A DNA stretch of 64,000 nucleotides from a virus (IMGVR_UViG_3300027763_000039:1-64000), one strand, 5' to 3'. Shown: positions 1 through 9,022, counted from the first letter of the stretch. Translations and numbers: made by a program. The notes: generated from the sequence alone by a model not told the origin.

Positions 1-347
1 CCCAATCAGTAGCTGTTCCTCAAGCATGGAATGTATTACAGTTAGCAGTAGCAGATATAGTCCAACAAATTCAATTAACTCATCCAGAACTAAAAGGATC
101 TAATAAAAAAGAAATAGCTATGAATGCTGTTTCTAGTTTTTATGATCAGGTTTTTTTAGTAGTAGAATTTCCCTTTCTACCACAGTTCCTACAACCTATT
201 ATACAAAGGTACGTTAAACAACTATTGATGATTTTAGTTGGGGCTTCCATAGACGCTATGGTAACCACCTTTAAGAACACTGGTGTTTTCAACAACCCAA
301 CAGTTGATAAAACAGTCGATAATATCCCTAAAGTTTCAGACAAATGA
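1..347 (+). CDS. Partial phage protein, 5' end outside the window
   Basis: The reading frame is open to the left edge, so the ATG at 120 is probably internal. About 114 C-terminal residues are visible. They begin with a soluble-looking helix (PQAWNVLQLAVADIVQQIQ) and include a hydrophobic stretch around FPFLPQFLQPIIQRYVKQLLMILVGASIDAMV that could be membrane-associated. It lies 15 bases upstream of another small membrane protein gene on the same strand. I do not recognise the family. A lysis or virion membrane role is possible from the neighbourhood, but nothing in the sequence proves it. Confidence 0.6.
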   Translation, partial: QSVAVPQAWNVLQLAVADIVQQIQLTHPELKGSNKKEIAMNAVSSFYDQVFLVVEFPFLPQFLQPIIQRYVKQLLMILVGASIDAMVTTFKNTGVFNNPTVDKTVDNIPKVSDK

Positions 348-362
348 GAAAGAGAGATTCCA

Positions 363-752
363 ATGAATTTCACAGAAAGTTTTCAAGAGTTTAGTAGTCG
401 TTTGAGCACAATGGATTTGGCTCTTTATGCTGGTGCTGGTCTTGTACTATGGGTTTTATTTAAGGATAAGTTGAGTCCAGTACAAACATTTTTGGGTGGT
501 TTACTATCTAAGATGAAAAGTTCCACACCATCTTCTGTAGTGCCAATTGTTGTTCCATCAGTTGATGCCGTGATTGTTCCAAAAGTAGTAGCTAATCAAC
601 CAGATGATACTTTCTTTAAGTTAGTAGTGTCATGGAAACAAACCAGAGACTTGGCTGTTCAAAGTGGTTGCGGAGAAGCAGTTAAGGTTGCTGATCAAAT
701 GTTTCCTTTTCTAAGTCCCAATGTTTGCAAAAAAGAGGATAAAGTATCATGA
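363..752 (+). CDS. Small single-pass membrane protein, unknown function
   Basis: This encodes 129 residues. After an amphipathic N-terminus there is one likely transmembrane segment at about residues 20-36 (LALYAGAGLVLWVLF), then a Ser/Pro/Val-rich linker and a C-terminal soluble part with two cysteines (SGCGEAV, NVCKKED). The start is preceded by an AGAAAGAGAGA purine run. The stop overlaps the next start in an ATGA arrangement, so the two are probably translationally coupled. The family is not recognised. The N-terminal anchor plus soluble tail resembles spanin- or holin-region accessory proteins, but that is only positional inference. Confidence 0.65.
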   Translation: MNFTESFQEFSSRLSTMDLALYAGAGLVLWVLFKDKLSPVQTFLGGLLSKMKSSTPSSVVPIVVPSVDAVIVPKVVANQPDDTFFKLVVSWKQTRDLAVQSGCGEAVKVADQMFPFLSPNVCKKEDKVS

Positions 753-1240
753 GTATTGATAAAAAAGTATTGCTAGTACTAGGTGGATTACTAGTCCTGG
801 TAGGTCTACTTAAGCCAGATTTCTCTAATCCTTTCGGCCCCAGACCATCAGTAGTAGATGTTCTAGAACTATCAGAACCAACAGATGAAGCTGTCAAGAA
901 AGAAGCTGATGATGTGGTTGTAATTCTTAAAGAAGCTGGGATCAAGTCAGAAGCTAAAAGACTCAGAGATCTTTATATTGATTTAGCAAAACTAGTTGAG
1001 CTTGATGGTGAAGATGAAGTAATCAAGAGTACTGAAGAAATTCGTCAAGCTAATAGTTTAGCTGGTATTATGCTCAGATTAGATATGAAAGGTAAGTATC
1101 CAAATCTAGCTAAAGAAGCAAAAGAAGTAGTAGTCGCTTCTATTGGTGATGATCAAATTCTTTTATCCAAAGAGCTAAGAGTTAAAGCTGTAGAAGGTCT
1201 CAATGCTTTAGCTTGGGCTTGTAATATGGGGTCAAAATAA
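749..1240 (+). CDS. Membrane-anchored helical protein, unknown function
   Basis: This encodes 163 residues. The N-terminus has a strongly hydrophobic anchor at about residues 6-22 (KKVLLVLGGLLVLVGLL). The rest is charged and alpha-helical, rich in Glu, Lys and Ala, and predicted to lie on one side of the membrane. It starts inside the stop of the preceding gene (ATGA) and ends in a TAATG overlap with the protease gene, so the three are likely one translationally coupled unit. The family is not recognised. It may anchor or partner the adjacent papain-like protein, which lacks an obvious membrane segment; this is inference from gene order. Confidence 0.65.
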   Translation: MSIDKKVLLVLGGLLVLVGLLKPDFSNPFGPRPSVVDVLELSEPTDEAVKKEADDVVVILKEAGIKSEAKRLRDLYIDLAKLVELDGEDEVIKSTEEIRQANSLAGIMLRLDMKGKYPNLAKEAKEVVVASIGDDQILLSKELRVKAVEGLNALAWACNMGSK

Positions 1241-2166
1241 TGCCAAGACTCTCTCCTAAAGAACTATATGATATGTATCGTGGTGGTTATAGTGGTTGCC
1301 GATTTGAGCAGCATGTCTATGATCATCTGATGGAAACTTCTAAATATCCATTATTCGGTGCTGCTAGTAAAAAAATTAAGAATTCTGGTAAAGGCAAACT
1401 TTCAACACCATATAAGAGTGTGTTGAGATTTGAAAAGAATCCTTATAATGAACGACAAACTGTCGGAGATTGTGTGAGTCATGGAACACGCAATGCTTGT
1501 GATGTTACTAGAGCGGTTGAAATAGATGTAAATCATGAAAGAGAAGATTGGGTAACTAAAGGAGCAACAGAAGCTATCTATGGAGCTAGAGGTTTCTCTG
1601 GTGAGGGTATGAGTTGTGCTAGGGCTGCTGAATTTGTTAGTAAGATTGGTGGCATAGTTCTTAGAAAGAATTATCCCGGAGTTGCAGATTTTAGTAAATA
1701 TAATGGTAATTTAGGTGCTGGCTGGGGAGGTCGAGGACTTCCAGATAAAGTATTAGACTTAGCCAACGATCATCAGATTAAGACTGCTTCATTAATACGA
1801 ACAGTAGAAGAGGCTCGTGATGCTCTATCTAATGGTTATGGAGTAGCAGTATGTTCTAATTATGGTTTTAGTAATACAAGAGATAAAAAGGGATTTGCTA
1901 AACAATCTGGTAGTTGGGGACATTGCATGGCTTGGATAGCGTGTGATGATACTGGCAGTGAGCCAGCCTTTTTAGTCCAAAATAGCTGGGGTAAGTGGAA
2001 CGACGGAGGACATCCCGAATGGGGTCCAATCCCAGATGGCTCATTTTTAATTCATGCTGATGTAGCTGCTGGTATGCTCGCCATGAATGGGTCATATACA
2101 TTTAGCAGTTTTGATGGTTTTCCTCTCCAAAAGCTACCAAGCTACGGATTTGAAGACTATCTCTAA
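1240..2166 (+). CDS. Papain-like (C1 family) cysteine protease
   Basis: This encodes 308 residues and probably hydrolyses peptide bonds through a Cys-His-Asn triad. The triad can be read directly: Cys78 in QTVGDCVSHG, with the oxyanion Gln five residues before it, His228 in GSWGHCMAW, and Asn248 in VQNSWGKW. These match the order and spacing of papain-type enzymes. There is no signal peptide or propeptide of usual length. The N-terminus (LSPKELYDMYRGGYSG) is shared with the larger paralogue at 3503. Targets might be virion proteins, host proteins or cell-surface material. The small membrane proteins upstream and the solenoid protein downstream make a virion or envelope role more likely than a cytoplasmic one. 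Confidence 0.8.
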   Translation: MPRLSPKELYDMYRGGYSGCRFEQHVYDHLMETSKYPLFGAASKKIKNSGKGKLSTPYKSVLRFEKNPYNERQTVGDCVSHGTRNACDVTRAVEIDVNHEREDWVTKGATEAIYGARGFSGEGMSCARAAEFVSKIGGIVLRKNYPGVADFSKYNGNLGAGWGGRGLPDKVLDLANDHQIKTASLIRTVEEARDALSNGYGVAVCSNYGFSNTRDKKGFAKQSGSWGHCMAWIACDDTGSEPAFLVQNSWGKWNDGGHPEWGPIPDGSFLIHADVAAGMLAMNGSYTFSSFDGFPLQKLPSYGFEDYL

Positions 2167-2227
2167 AATTCGCAAATAGCTATTTTAAACCATCATCTCT
2201 ATTAGGTGTATATATTTATATATCTAA

Positions 2228-2239
2228 ATTCCTAGGAAT
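2228..2239. promoter_or_regulatory. Perfect 12-bp palindrome overlapping a ribosome binding site
   Basis: ATTCCTAGGAAT is a perfect palindrome in the short gap after the protease gene. Its AGGA forms the likely ribosome binding site for the gene starting at 2245. It is preceded by an AT-only stretch (tatatatttatatat). It could bind a dimeric regulator or modulate initiation, but a 12-mer palindrome of this composition can occur by chance. Confidence 0.25.
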
Positions 2240-2244
2240 ATTTT

Positions 2245-2466
2245 ATGAACCTAAGAGAAAGATTAGAACTCCGCGCTGTTATTAACATGATCATTGGCGT
2301 TATTGAAACTCTGGTGAATTTATTTACCAAAGCTCAAGAAAAGTTTGGACCAAAACCTAAAGTTAATCCAGACTCTCCAGTTAAACCCAATAGACCACGA
2401 CCCTTAAAAAGAGTTGTAGATACTATTGATAATATTATACCTCTTCCATGGAGAGATAAGAAATGA
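2245..2466 (+). CDS. Small amphipathic/proline-rich protein, unknown function
   Basis: This encodes 73 residues. The N-terminal half is an amphipathic or weakly hydrophobic helix (AVINMIIGVIETLVNLFTKAQ). The C-terminal half is basic and proline-rich (PKPKVNPDSPVKPNRPRPL), ending in PLPWRDKK. AGGA lies about seven bases before the ATG. The stop overlaps the next start (ATGA). The family is not recognised; the layout fits a membrane-peripheral phage protein. Confidence 0.55.
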   Translation: MNLRERLELRAVINMIIGVIETLVNLFTKAQEKFGPKPKVNPDSPVKPNRPRPLKRVVDTIDNIIPLPWRDKK

Positions 2467-2822
2467 ATAAATTATTTGTTGGTTTATTTTGCGTTAGTTT
2501 ATTATTTACTCAGTCTCACTACTACGGCTCAACAACGGCTCCAGTAACTCTTGCTGGGGGCATTATTAAAGCCAAGCATGTGCAGGAAGTGTCCCACAAG
2601 TATAAAAGAAAAGACTGTCCAGTTTGCAAGGGAAAAGGCTGGTATATGAGTGGAGATGGTATTCTTAAAATTGATTGCACATACTGTGAAGCAGATAAAG
2701 GAACAATTTCCATAGGTCCTATTAAATCATTTAACCCACAAGCCCCTGCTCCAAAAGCATATTCAGCACCAATAAATTGTCCAGACGGCAACTGCCCTCT
2801 TCCTAAAACACTAAGGAGATAA
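2463..2822 (+). CDS. Secreted or membrane-tethered DnaJ-type zinc-finger protein
   Basis: This encodes 119 residues. The first 20 residues (MNKLFVGLFCVSLLFTQSHY) look like a signal peptide, and the Cys at position 10 does not fit a clear lipobox. A zinc site follows: Cys52 and Cys55 in CPVCKGKGW, and Cys72 and Cys75 in CTYC. The first half has the CxxCxGxG pattern of DnaJ zinc repeats, but only one pair of half-sites is present, so it is far shorter than a DnaJ cysteine-rich domain. The C-terminus is proline-rich (QAPAPKAYSAP) with a CPDGNCPL motif. Its function is unknown. A zinc or redox protein acting outside the cytoplasm is a reasonable inference. Confidence 0.6.
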   Translation: MNKLFVGLFCVSLLFTQSHYYGSTTAPVTLAGGIIKAKHVQEVSHKYKRKDCPVCKGKGWYMSGDGILKIDCTYCEADKGTISIGPIKSFNPQAPAPKAYSAPINCPDGNCPLPKTLRR

Positions 2823-2824
2823 CT

Positions 2825-3223
2825 ATGGCTGATAATGATAAACTTAAAGCTATAGCTATTAAAATTTTAGAGAAATCCAATGTACAGAAAGATGAAGTAT
2901 ATGGTTTTGCTATTGTTACTATTTTAATGATTATTAGTATAGTTCTAACATGCGTGAGAATTTTACAAGAGTGTAATAAAAATAAATTATCAGCTAGTTC
3001 AACAGCTCAAGATAAATACTCTATGTATGGTGAGCAGTTACATACTTTTAGTGAGCGTAGGGGCTGGTTTACAAAAATGAGAATTAAGAAAATTTTACGC
3101 AGAGAAATGAATAGAGAAGATTATGAAAAGTATTCATTGAGCATTTTGAATGCTTTATTAGAAACAGGAGAAGTTCTCACGGATGATGAGATTCAAACCC
3201 TAGTGGAGAATGCCAATGTTTAA
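2825..3223 (+). CDS. Small membrane protein with cytoplasmic tail, unknown function
   Basis: This encodes 132 residues with one clear transmembrane helix at about residues 28-46 (AIVTILMIISIVLTCVRIL). A charged helical tail of about 80 residues follows. A strong AAGGAG lies eight bases before the ATG. Its end overlaps the start of the GlsB-like gene. The family is not recognised. Confidence 0.6.
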   Translation: MADNDKLKAIAIKILEKSNVQKDEVYGFAIVTILMIISIVLTCVRILQECNKNKLSASSTAQDKYSMYGEQLHTFSERRGWFTKMRIKKILRREMNREDYEKYSLSILNALLETGEVLTDDEIQTLVENANV

Positions 3224-3467
3224 TATTTTAGTGTGGTGTGTTTATGGTCTATTTGTTGGATCTATTGCCAAAAGCTTAGTTCCTGGTGAAGAAAATTTTG
3301 GTTTTGTTAAAACAGTAGCTCTTGGAGTAGCTGGTTCTTATTTAGGTGGAGCTATAATGTATTTAATGGGACAATATAATAGCTTGAGTCCAGCGGGTAT
3401 ATTTATGGGTGTTGCTGGTGGCACCCTTGCTCTTGTGCTTTATAATAAGGTTAATCAAATTAAGTGA
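3216..3467 (+). CDS. GlsB/YeaQ/YmgE (transglycosylase-associated) family membrane protein
   Basis: This encodes 83 residues with three hydrophobic segments and the family's glycine-rich pattern: GLFVGSIAKSLVPGEENFGF, then LGVAGSYLGGAIMY, then GVAGGTLALVLY. The length is typical of this family of small inner-membrane proteins linked to stress. Their molecular role is not settled. I chose ATG 3216 over 3210 because GGAG then sits seven bases upstream, against one base for 3210. It overlaps the previous gene. It is an unusual cargo for a phage and may alter the host envelope. Confidence 0.75.
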   Translation: MFNILVWCVYGLFVGSIAKSLVPGEENFGFVKTVALGVAGSYLGGAIMYLMGQYNSLSPAGIFMGVAGGTLALVLYNKVNQIK

Positions 3468-3502
3468 TTTTGATCTTATTACTTTAAAGTGACTGTGATA
3501 CT

Positions 3503-5062
3503 ATGCTTACACCCAGAGAATTATACAACCAATATACCTCTCAGATATGTAATGATATTCATGGTAAAGGAACGCCATATAACTTGATTAGATTGGTCTA
3601 TTTTCTAAAACATCTAAAAACTCCTTGTTATAGAAAAACTTTAGATCCAGTAGTAGAGAATCCAAATGGAACTAAATCTAAACAAATAGACACCTGGAAC
3701 ACTATCACAAATACTGGCTCAGGAAATCTTGCTGTACCCTTTAAGTTTTTAACCAGAATAGATGCTGAAGCTTTTGAAGAAATTCAACCATCTATGGATA
3801 GCGGAACAGCTTTTGCTGTGCGTAATTCCTGTGATCTTACCAGAGCTTGTAGAATAACAAGCAGTGGTAGTTATAATCTATGGGAATCAAGAATGTCAAC
3901 AGAGTATTTGCAACGTTTTGCTGGCAATTCTCTTCCTGATTGTTTATTGATGTTAGGTCCTGATTTAGTTTCAGAAGAAACTGCCTTGAAAAGAGCCACA
4001 GGTTGCGGAGATTTATCTGGTATTCCTAATACTAAATATAGATCTAAAGACGTAGGAGCAATTGGTGCTCCTCACGGATGTCTCACCGAGAAAGAAACAG
4101 GTAACAAATATTGTGGAAGTTGTGGCATCTGCGATAAAGACCCAGAAGAAGACCCAATAGCATTTGCTAATGATCCTTGTTGTAAATCAGAAAGTTGTGA
4201 AGAAAATATTAATACATGTTGTCATGGCCCATTAACTAATCGTTTTGATTTTACATACATACAGAGATCTGATGATAATTTGTTTGGAGGCACAGTCCAA
4301 ACTGGTTGGGTAGATTCGATATTTAAACACATTGGTATTATTAAAAGAAAAAGTTATGGTGGTTATGCTAACTTTATAGATAGTAGTGGATCCAACTTTT
4401 ATGCTTGTCCTGACAATATATTCCTAAAATATATGCAGGACCAAAATGGATATAACTATACGAAAGACACATCAGCTATTGGAACTATTGATAGAATTAG
4501 AACCATATGTGGACTATTTGGTGATACACAAACCATTGTTAATAATATCAAAGATTTATTATTTAATGGATATGGAGTAGTATTATTTACTAATGTTGGC
4601 TTTCCTGATATTAGAGATTCTACTGGTTTGAGTTATCCAGATCGCAATTGGTATCATACTTATTCTATTATAGGTTATGATGATCGTAAAATTGAATTTA
4701 AAGAATGTGTATTTTTATTAGCTAATAGTTGGGGAGAGTGGAATTCTGGAGGTAATCCTACTTGGGGACCGATTCCGCCAGGAAGTTTTTTGATAACTGA
4801 AAGTCATTTAAAATGTATGCTATACTTTAATAGGGCTCCGGATTTTAAAATGTGTCGTCCAGACGATGCTGATCCTCAAAGTGGTTGTACAGAAGATGAT
4901 GCCTGCGTTCCATTTGAATGCTTTGATAAACAAAGAGCTTTTGGTTTAGCCTTTGCTCTTTCTATGGGAGAAGGATTTCTTCTTCAAAAACTAGATTATG
5001 ATCAATTTACTAAGCCTATTTTACCAGCAAGTGATGGAAAATTACTTTACTTTAATCCATAA
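3503..5062 (+). CDS. Papain-like fold protein, probable catalytically dead paralogue
   Basis: This encodes 519 residues and is clearly related to the protease at 1240. The two share LTPRELY, RNSCDLTRA, FNGYGVVLFTNVGF and ANSWGEWNSGG...WGPIPPGSF. His385 (NWYHTYS) and Asn408 (LANSWGEW) are kept. Where the other protein has the catalytic Cys (GDCVSHG), this one reads MDSGTAFA, with Ser100 and Gly101, so the nucleophile appears lost. A cysteine-rich insertion at about residues 190-250 (CGSCGICDKD, DPCCKSESC, NTCCHG) may bind metal or form disulfides. The start has no strong ribosome binding site. It may be a binding or structural module; a serine-type nucleophile at Ser100 cannot be excluded. Confidence 0.7.
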   Translation: MLTPRELYNQYTSQICNDIHGKGTPYNLIRLVYFLKHLKTPCYRKTLDPVVENPNGTKSKQIDTWNTITNTGSGNLAVPFKFLTRIDAEAFEEIQPSMDSGTAFAVRNSCDLTRACRITSSGSYNLWESRMSTEYLQRFAGNSLPDCLLMLGPDLVSEETALKRATGCGDLSGIPNTKYRSKDVGAIGAPHGCLTEKETGNKYCGSCGICDKDPEEDPIAFANDPCCKSESCEENINTCCHGPLTNRFDFTYIQRSDDNLFGGTVQTGWVDSIFKHIGIIKRKSYGGYANFIDSSGSNFYACPDNIFLKYMQDQNGYNYTKDTSAIGTIDRIRTICGLFGDTQTIVNNIKDLLFNGYGVVLFTNVGFPDIRDSTGLSYPDRNWYHTYSIIGYDDRKIEFKECVFLLANSWGEWNSGGNPTWGPIPPGSFLITESHLKCMLYFNRAPDFKMCRPDDADPQSGCTEDDACVPFECFDKQRAFGLAFALSMGEGFLLQKLDYDQFTKPILPASDGKLLYFNP

Positions 5063-5068
5063 AATATT

Positions 5069-8000
5069 ATGTCTCAATCAAACTGGTGCAATACTGATAA
5101 TTGGTTTACTGATCAAAAATTTACACAACAAAGTCCCAAGATACCTGTTGACACAATTGATGATGCTGACATACAAGCACATGACTATACTTACTCTATA
5201 ATAGATAGTACGTGTTTTGGTAAAATGCCATTTTTAAAATGCAATAATCTTAATATTGTTGTGGCTACTGGGAATGTTATGGGTGGAGGAGGTTTAACTT
5301 TTTCTTGTGCTAATTTATCAGCTAATAATGTTACTATAGGTCTACAAAATATTACCTGCCAGCATTGGGACAACACAGAGTTTTGTAATTGGGATATCTC
5401 CACACTAAAGACACTTCCTAATCATAAAACAACCTATCTAAATAAATTAGTTTTTAATAATCTTAATTCTGGATCCTTAGATCATACAGTTATTAATCAG
5501 TGCTATATAAAATCTAATACTCTAGAACTAGATCACTGCGATATTGAAGGAACAGACGATATACGAACTTTTATGTCTTGTTCTAGTGGGTCAGTAATTA
5601 ATACTAAAACAAATGCAACAAAAGATAAAGTATTCTGGGAAGGCGATTTTTGGGTTTCTGGAGAAACTATCGAGTCTACTACTATACGGGGTAGTGGAAA
5701 AGGAACATTTGATTTTACTCGATCCATGAATTATGCAGCAATTGATGGAGATACCAAGTTCGGAAATGCTGCTAAAAATTATGGTAAATTATATGGAAAT
5801 CCTATTTTCTCAGGTGGATCTCATAATTTTGGAATAATAGTTGGTGATTGTATTTTTAGTGGAGATAATAGTTGTAATTATGGAACTATTTCTGGAGCTA
5901 GTGTTTTTATTAGTGGAGCTTTAAATAGAGGAACTATTACTAGGTCATCAATTTTTTATTCTGGAACATCTAATTATGGTAACTTGAAAGATTCTTCTTT
6001 GTTTTATTATGCTAATAATCATGGAATATTGAACAATGGTTCTAAATTTATTTGTTCAGATAATAATGGACCAATTACTAGTGGGGATGTAATTTTTATA
6101 AGTGGTACAAATCGTACTACCCTGACTACATCGGGAAATATTAGCTTTAACAGTGGATGTCAAAATTTTGGCAATCTACCCTCCCCTTCTGCACAAGTTA
6201 GTTTTGATTTCTATTCAGTTAATACTCAAGGAACTATTGACAGTAGTGGTTTTGTTACATTTGGTACGGGTTGTGTTAATTTAGCACAAATAAAGAATGG
6301 TTTGTTTAGTAGTACGGCGCAAAATAATGGCACAATTTTAATGAATAGTATTTTTAAAGATTTTGCTTGCAATTATGAAACAATATCAACTGGATTATTT
6401 TATGATTCATCTGTTAATAGTGGAACCATTAATTCTCTAGGAACATTTTATAATTCATCTATTAACGATAAGGGCTCAATTATCAAACAAACAGGAATAT
6501 TTTACGACTTATCTATTAATAGTGGATCTATAGACTATGGATTTTTTCATGATAATAGTATTAATAGCTCAGGATCAGATGTAAAAATTTTAAAGAGTGG
6601 TATGTTTTATAATTCATCAAAAAATTATGGATATGTTGCCAGTGTTTTATTTTATGATAATACTAGTAATAATTCTGGTGCTGTAGTTGGTACAGGAGTA
6701 TTCTTTTCTAATTCTCTTAATGCTAGTGGGGCTATTGTTAGAAAATTAGCTTATTTTAGTGGTAACAGCATTAATTATGGAGATAAATTTTTTGGTGAAA
6801 ATTTTGATTGTACTTTTAGTGAAAATGCTAGTAATAATGGTTATATTGGAAATAATTTAATGGTTGTTTTTTCTGGCTATGCTTCTAATGGAAATTATGT
6901 AAAAAATGCTCAGTTCAGAGATTTTGCACAAAATGACACTATGGGAACCGGATATAATTTAAGTTTTTATAGTGGGTCCTTTAATAAAGGATATATTGAT
7001 CGTAGCGGATCGTTTTATGATCGCTCTATGAATTTAAATGAAGGAGTAATAGTTGATGCTGTTTTTTATAACTTATCCACTAACGGTAGTTCCATGAGAC
7101 GGCCTTTGGTTTCTGGTTATGGATTTTTAACATCTGGAGATCGTAAGTTACTAATAACAGATAAGGCCAAAAATCAAGGCTTATTAGATAATGTTGATGC
7201 GACCTTCACTATTTCTGGTATTAATGAATCACCAATAACATGGAATTTTAATAAATTATTGATTTTTACTTCATCAGGTATATACAACACTGGAACTACC
7301 CCATACTCTTTTGTGCCAACAGGTGCTTTTTTATTAAGTTATAGTGGAGCAAATATTCCTAAACTTAGTTTTAGTGGATATTCAATTAATCAAGCAGATA
7401 TAATTGGATATAAAACTGTTTCTTTCAACGAAAACGCTAAAAATTATGGGTCTATTTCAACATATCCTCCTGTTCCTAAAGATAGTGATTGCGTAAGTTT
7501 TTCTGGCGGATATAATTATGGGCCTATTCAAAATGCCTGTAATTTTTCTTATAGTTCTGTGCATTATGGAACAATATTTTTTGCAAAATTTGATAACAGC
7601 ACTAATTCGGGAACAGTTGCAGATTCTGGATTATTTATTAATTCTGTTAATTATGGTAATGTTAATGTAGGATCTTTTATAAGCGGTATTAATAGTGGAA
7701 CTGTTAACATTGGTATTTTTAACTTTTCTGACAATTATGAGCGTGTCAATATTGCATATTTTCCTGTAAGTGGTACAAACACTGTATCTGGAATTATTTC
7801 AAATTCAGGATCATTTGGTAGTAAATCTGAAAATAAGAGTATAATTACATCTCCAATATTAACTTTCAGCTATGACGCAAAAAATAATGGTAGAGTAATG
7901 GAAGCATATTTTTCTGGAACAGCTATTAATGATAGTTCTGGGAGCATCATAGGAAATGGAGATTTTTTTGGTTCGTCCAGCAATATTGGAAATCAAGTAT

Positions 8001-9010
8001 TTACATTAAATTTTCATGAGCTTTCTACTAATCAGTCTAATTCAACAGGTAATTTTAAGTTTTACGATACATCTAAAAATAGTGGAATTTTAACAGGAAA
8101 AACAATATTTTTAAATAATAGTGAAACCAACGGACAGTGTTTTGGCGATGTTTCATTATATGATTCAACCACAAACAAAGGTTTACTGTCAGGAACCATA
8201 CTCCTACAAGGATCTGGATCCAATCCACCGACTAATCGTGCTTTAATAATAGGAAATGGAAATGTTCTATTGGTATTAGCTGAAAATTTTGGAACCATAA
8301 ATGGTAATAGTCTTTTTACATCAGGTATTAATAAAGGATATATTGAAAAAGGATCATTTTTCTTTGATAGTTCTAATGCTGCTAATGGAACGGTTTCAGG
8401 AGAATGTAAATTCTATAATAGTTCAGTAAATCTAGGAACTGCCTCAACATATGCATTTTTTTATAATAGCGGATATAATTTAGGCACTGTATCTACAGGA
8501 ATATTTAATAATGAATCAAACAATAATGGAACAACAAATATTGGATTATTCTATAATAATGCAAAAAATTCTGCAATAGTAAATTCTGGTGAATTTCACG
8601 ACTCTTCTTACAATGATTTTTCAGGACACGATATTTCAATTGCTTTCTTGTATGATGACTCTGTTAACTATGGATCTATTAATAATGCATATTTTGAAAA
8701 TAATTCAATTAATACTGGAACAGTATCATTAGGAACTTTTAATAATGGAGCAAAAAACATTGGAACAATAGAAGGAAATGGTATTTTTAACAATAGCACC
8801 AATAGAGGATCCATTAAAGGCTACGCAACATTTAACAGCTCAAACTGTACAGCAGGCACTATTGATAACGATGCCCTGTTTACAAATAGTAGTTTTTGTT
8901 CTAATACTACAATTAATGGATCAGCTACTTTTAATAGTGGATCATGTTATGATAAAAATACGACTACTATAAGAGGAAATATCACAAAGCCAGAAAATTG
9001 TAATCCATAG
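5069..9010 (+). CDS. Giant Asn/Ser/Gly-rich solenoid repeat protein, possible adhesin or fibre
   Basis: This encodes 1313 residues. From about residue 230 to the end it consists of several dozen degenerate repeats of roughly 16-20 residues with a core like N-x-G-x-I-x(5)-F-x-x-S. Examples are NSGTINSLGTFYNSSI, NYGTISGASVFISG and NIGTIEGNGIFNNSTN. The regular spacing of the Gly, Ile/Val and Phe positions fits a beta-helix. The N-terminal 200 residues differ, with several cysteines and Trp. The C-terminus ends in a cysteine pair (GSCYDK, PENCNP). No membrane anchor or signal peptide is seen. The gene begins six bases after the pseudo-protease. I infer a virion fibre or surface-binding protein; no known family could be named. 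Confidence 0.65.
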   Translation: MSQSNWCNTDNWFTDQKFTQQSPKIPVDTIDDADIQAHDYTYSIIDSTCFGKMPFLKCNNLNIVVATGNVMGGGGLTFSCANLSANNVTIGLQNITCQHWDNTEFCNWDISTLKTLPNHKTTYLNKLVFNNLNSGSLDHTVINQCYIKSNTLELDHCDIEGTDDIRTFMSCSSGSVINTKTNATKDKVFWEGDFWVSGETIESTTIRGSGKGTFDFTRSMNYAAIDGDTKFGNAAKNYGKLYGNPIFSGGSHNFGIIVGDCIFSGDNSCNYGTISGASVFISGALNRGTITRSSIFYSGTSNYGNLKDSSLFYYANNHGILNNGSKFICSDNNGPITSGDVIFISGTNRTTLTTSGNISFNSGCQNFGNLPSPSAQVSFDFYSVNTQGTIDSSGFVTFGTGCVNLAQIKNGLFSSTAQNNGTILMNSIFKDFACNYETISTGLFYDSSVNSGTINSLGTFYNSSINDKGSIIKQTGIFYDLSINSGSIDYGFFHDNSINSSGSDVKILKSGMFYNSSKNYGYVASVLFYDNTSNNSGAVVGTGVFFSNSLNASGAIVRKLAYFSGNSINYGDKFFGENFDCTFSENASNNGYIGNNLMVVFSGYASNGNYVKNAQFRDFAQNDTMGTGYNLSFYSGSFNKGYIDRSGSFYDRSMNLNEGVIVDAVFYNLSTNGSSMRRPLVSGYGFLTSGDRKLLITDKAKNQGLLDNVDATFTISGINESPITWNFNKLLIFTSSGIYNTGTTPYSFVPTGAFLLSYSGANIPKLSFSGYSINQADIIGYKTVSFNENAKNYGSISTYPPVPKDSDCVSFSGGYNYGPIQNACNFSYSSVHYGTIFFAKFDNSTNSGTVADSGLFINSVNYGNVNVGSFISGINSGTVNIGIFNFSDNYERVNIAYFPVSGTNTVSGIISNSGSFGSKSENKSIITSPILTFSYDAKNNGRVMEAYFSGTAINDSSGSIIGNGDFFGSSSNIGNQVFTLNFHELSTNQSNSTGNFKFYDTSKNSGILTGKTIFLNNSETNGQCFGDVSLYDSTTNKGLLSGTILLQGSGSNPPTNRALIIGNGNVLLVLAENFGTINGNSLFTSGINKGYIEKGSFFFDSSNAANGTVSGECKFYNSSVNLGTASTYAFFYNSGYNLGTVSTGIFNNESNNNGTTNIGLFYNNAKNSAIVNSGEFHDSSYNDFSGHDISIAFLYDDSVNYGSINNAYFENNSINTGTVSLGTFNNGAKNIGTIEGNGIFNNSTNRGSIKGYATFNSSNCTAGTIDNDALFTNSSFCSNTTINGSATFNSGSCYDKNTTTIRGNITKPENCNP

Positions 9011-9022
9011 TTTCTTTAAAAA

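Noticed and set aside
2205-2225. T4-type late promoter (TATAAATA) near 2210
   Set aside because: The match is only on the strand opposite to all nearby genes and lies in an AT-only run.
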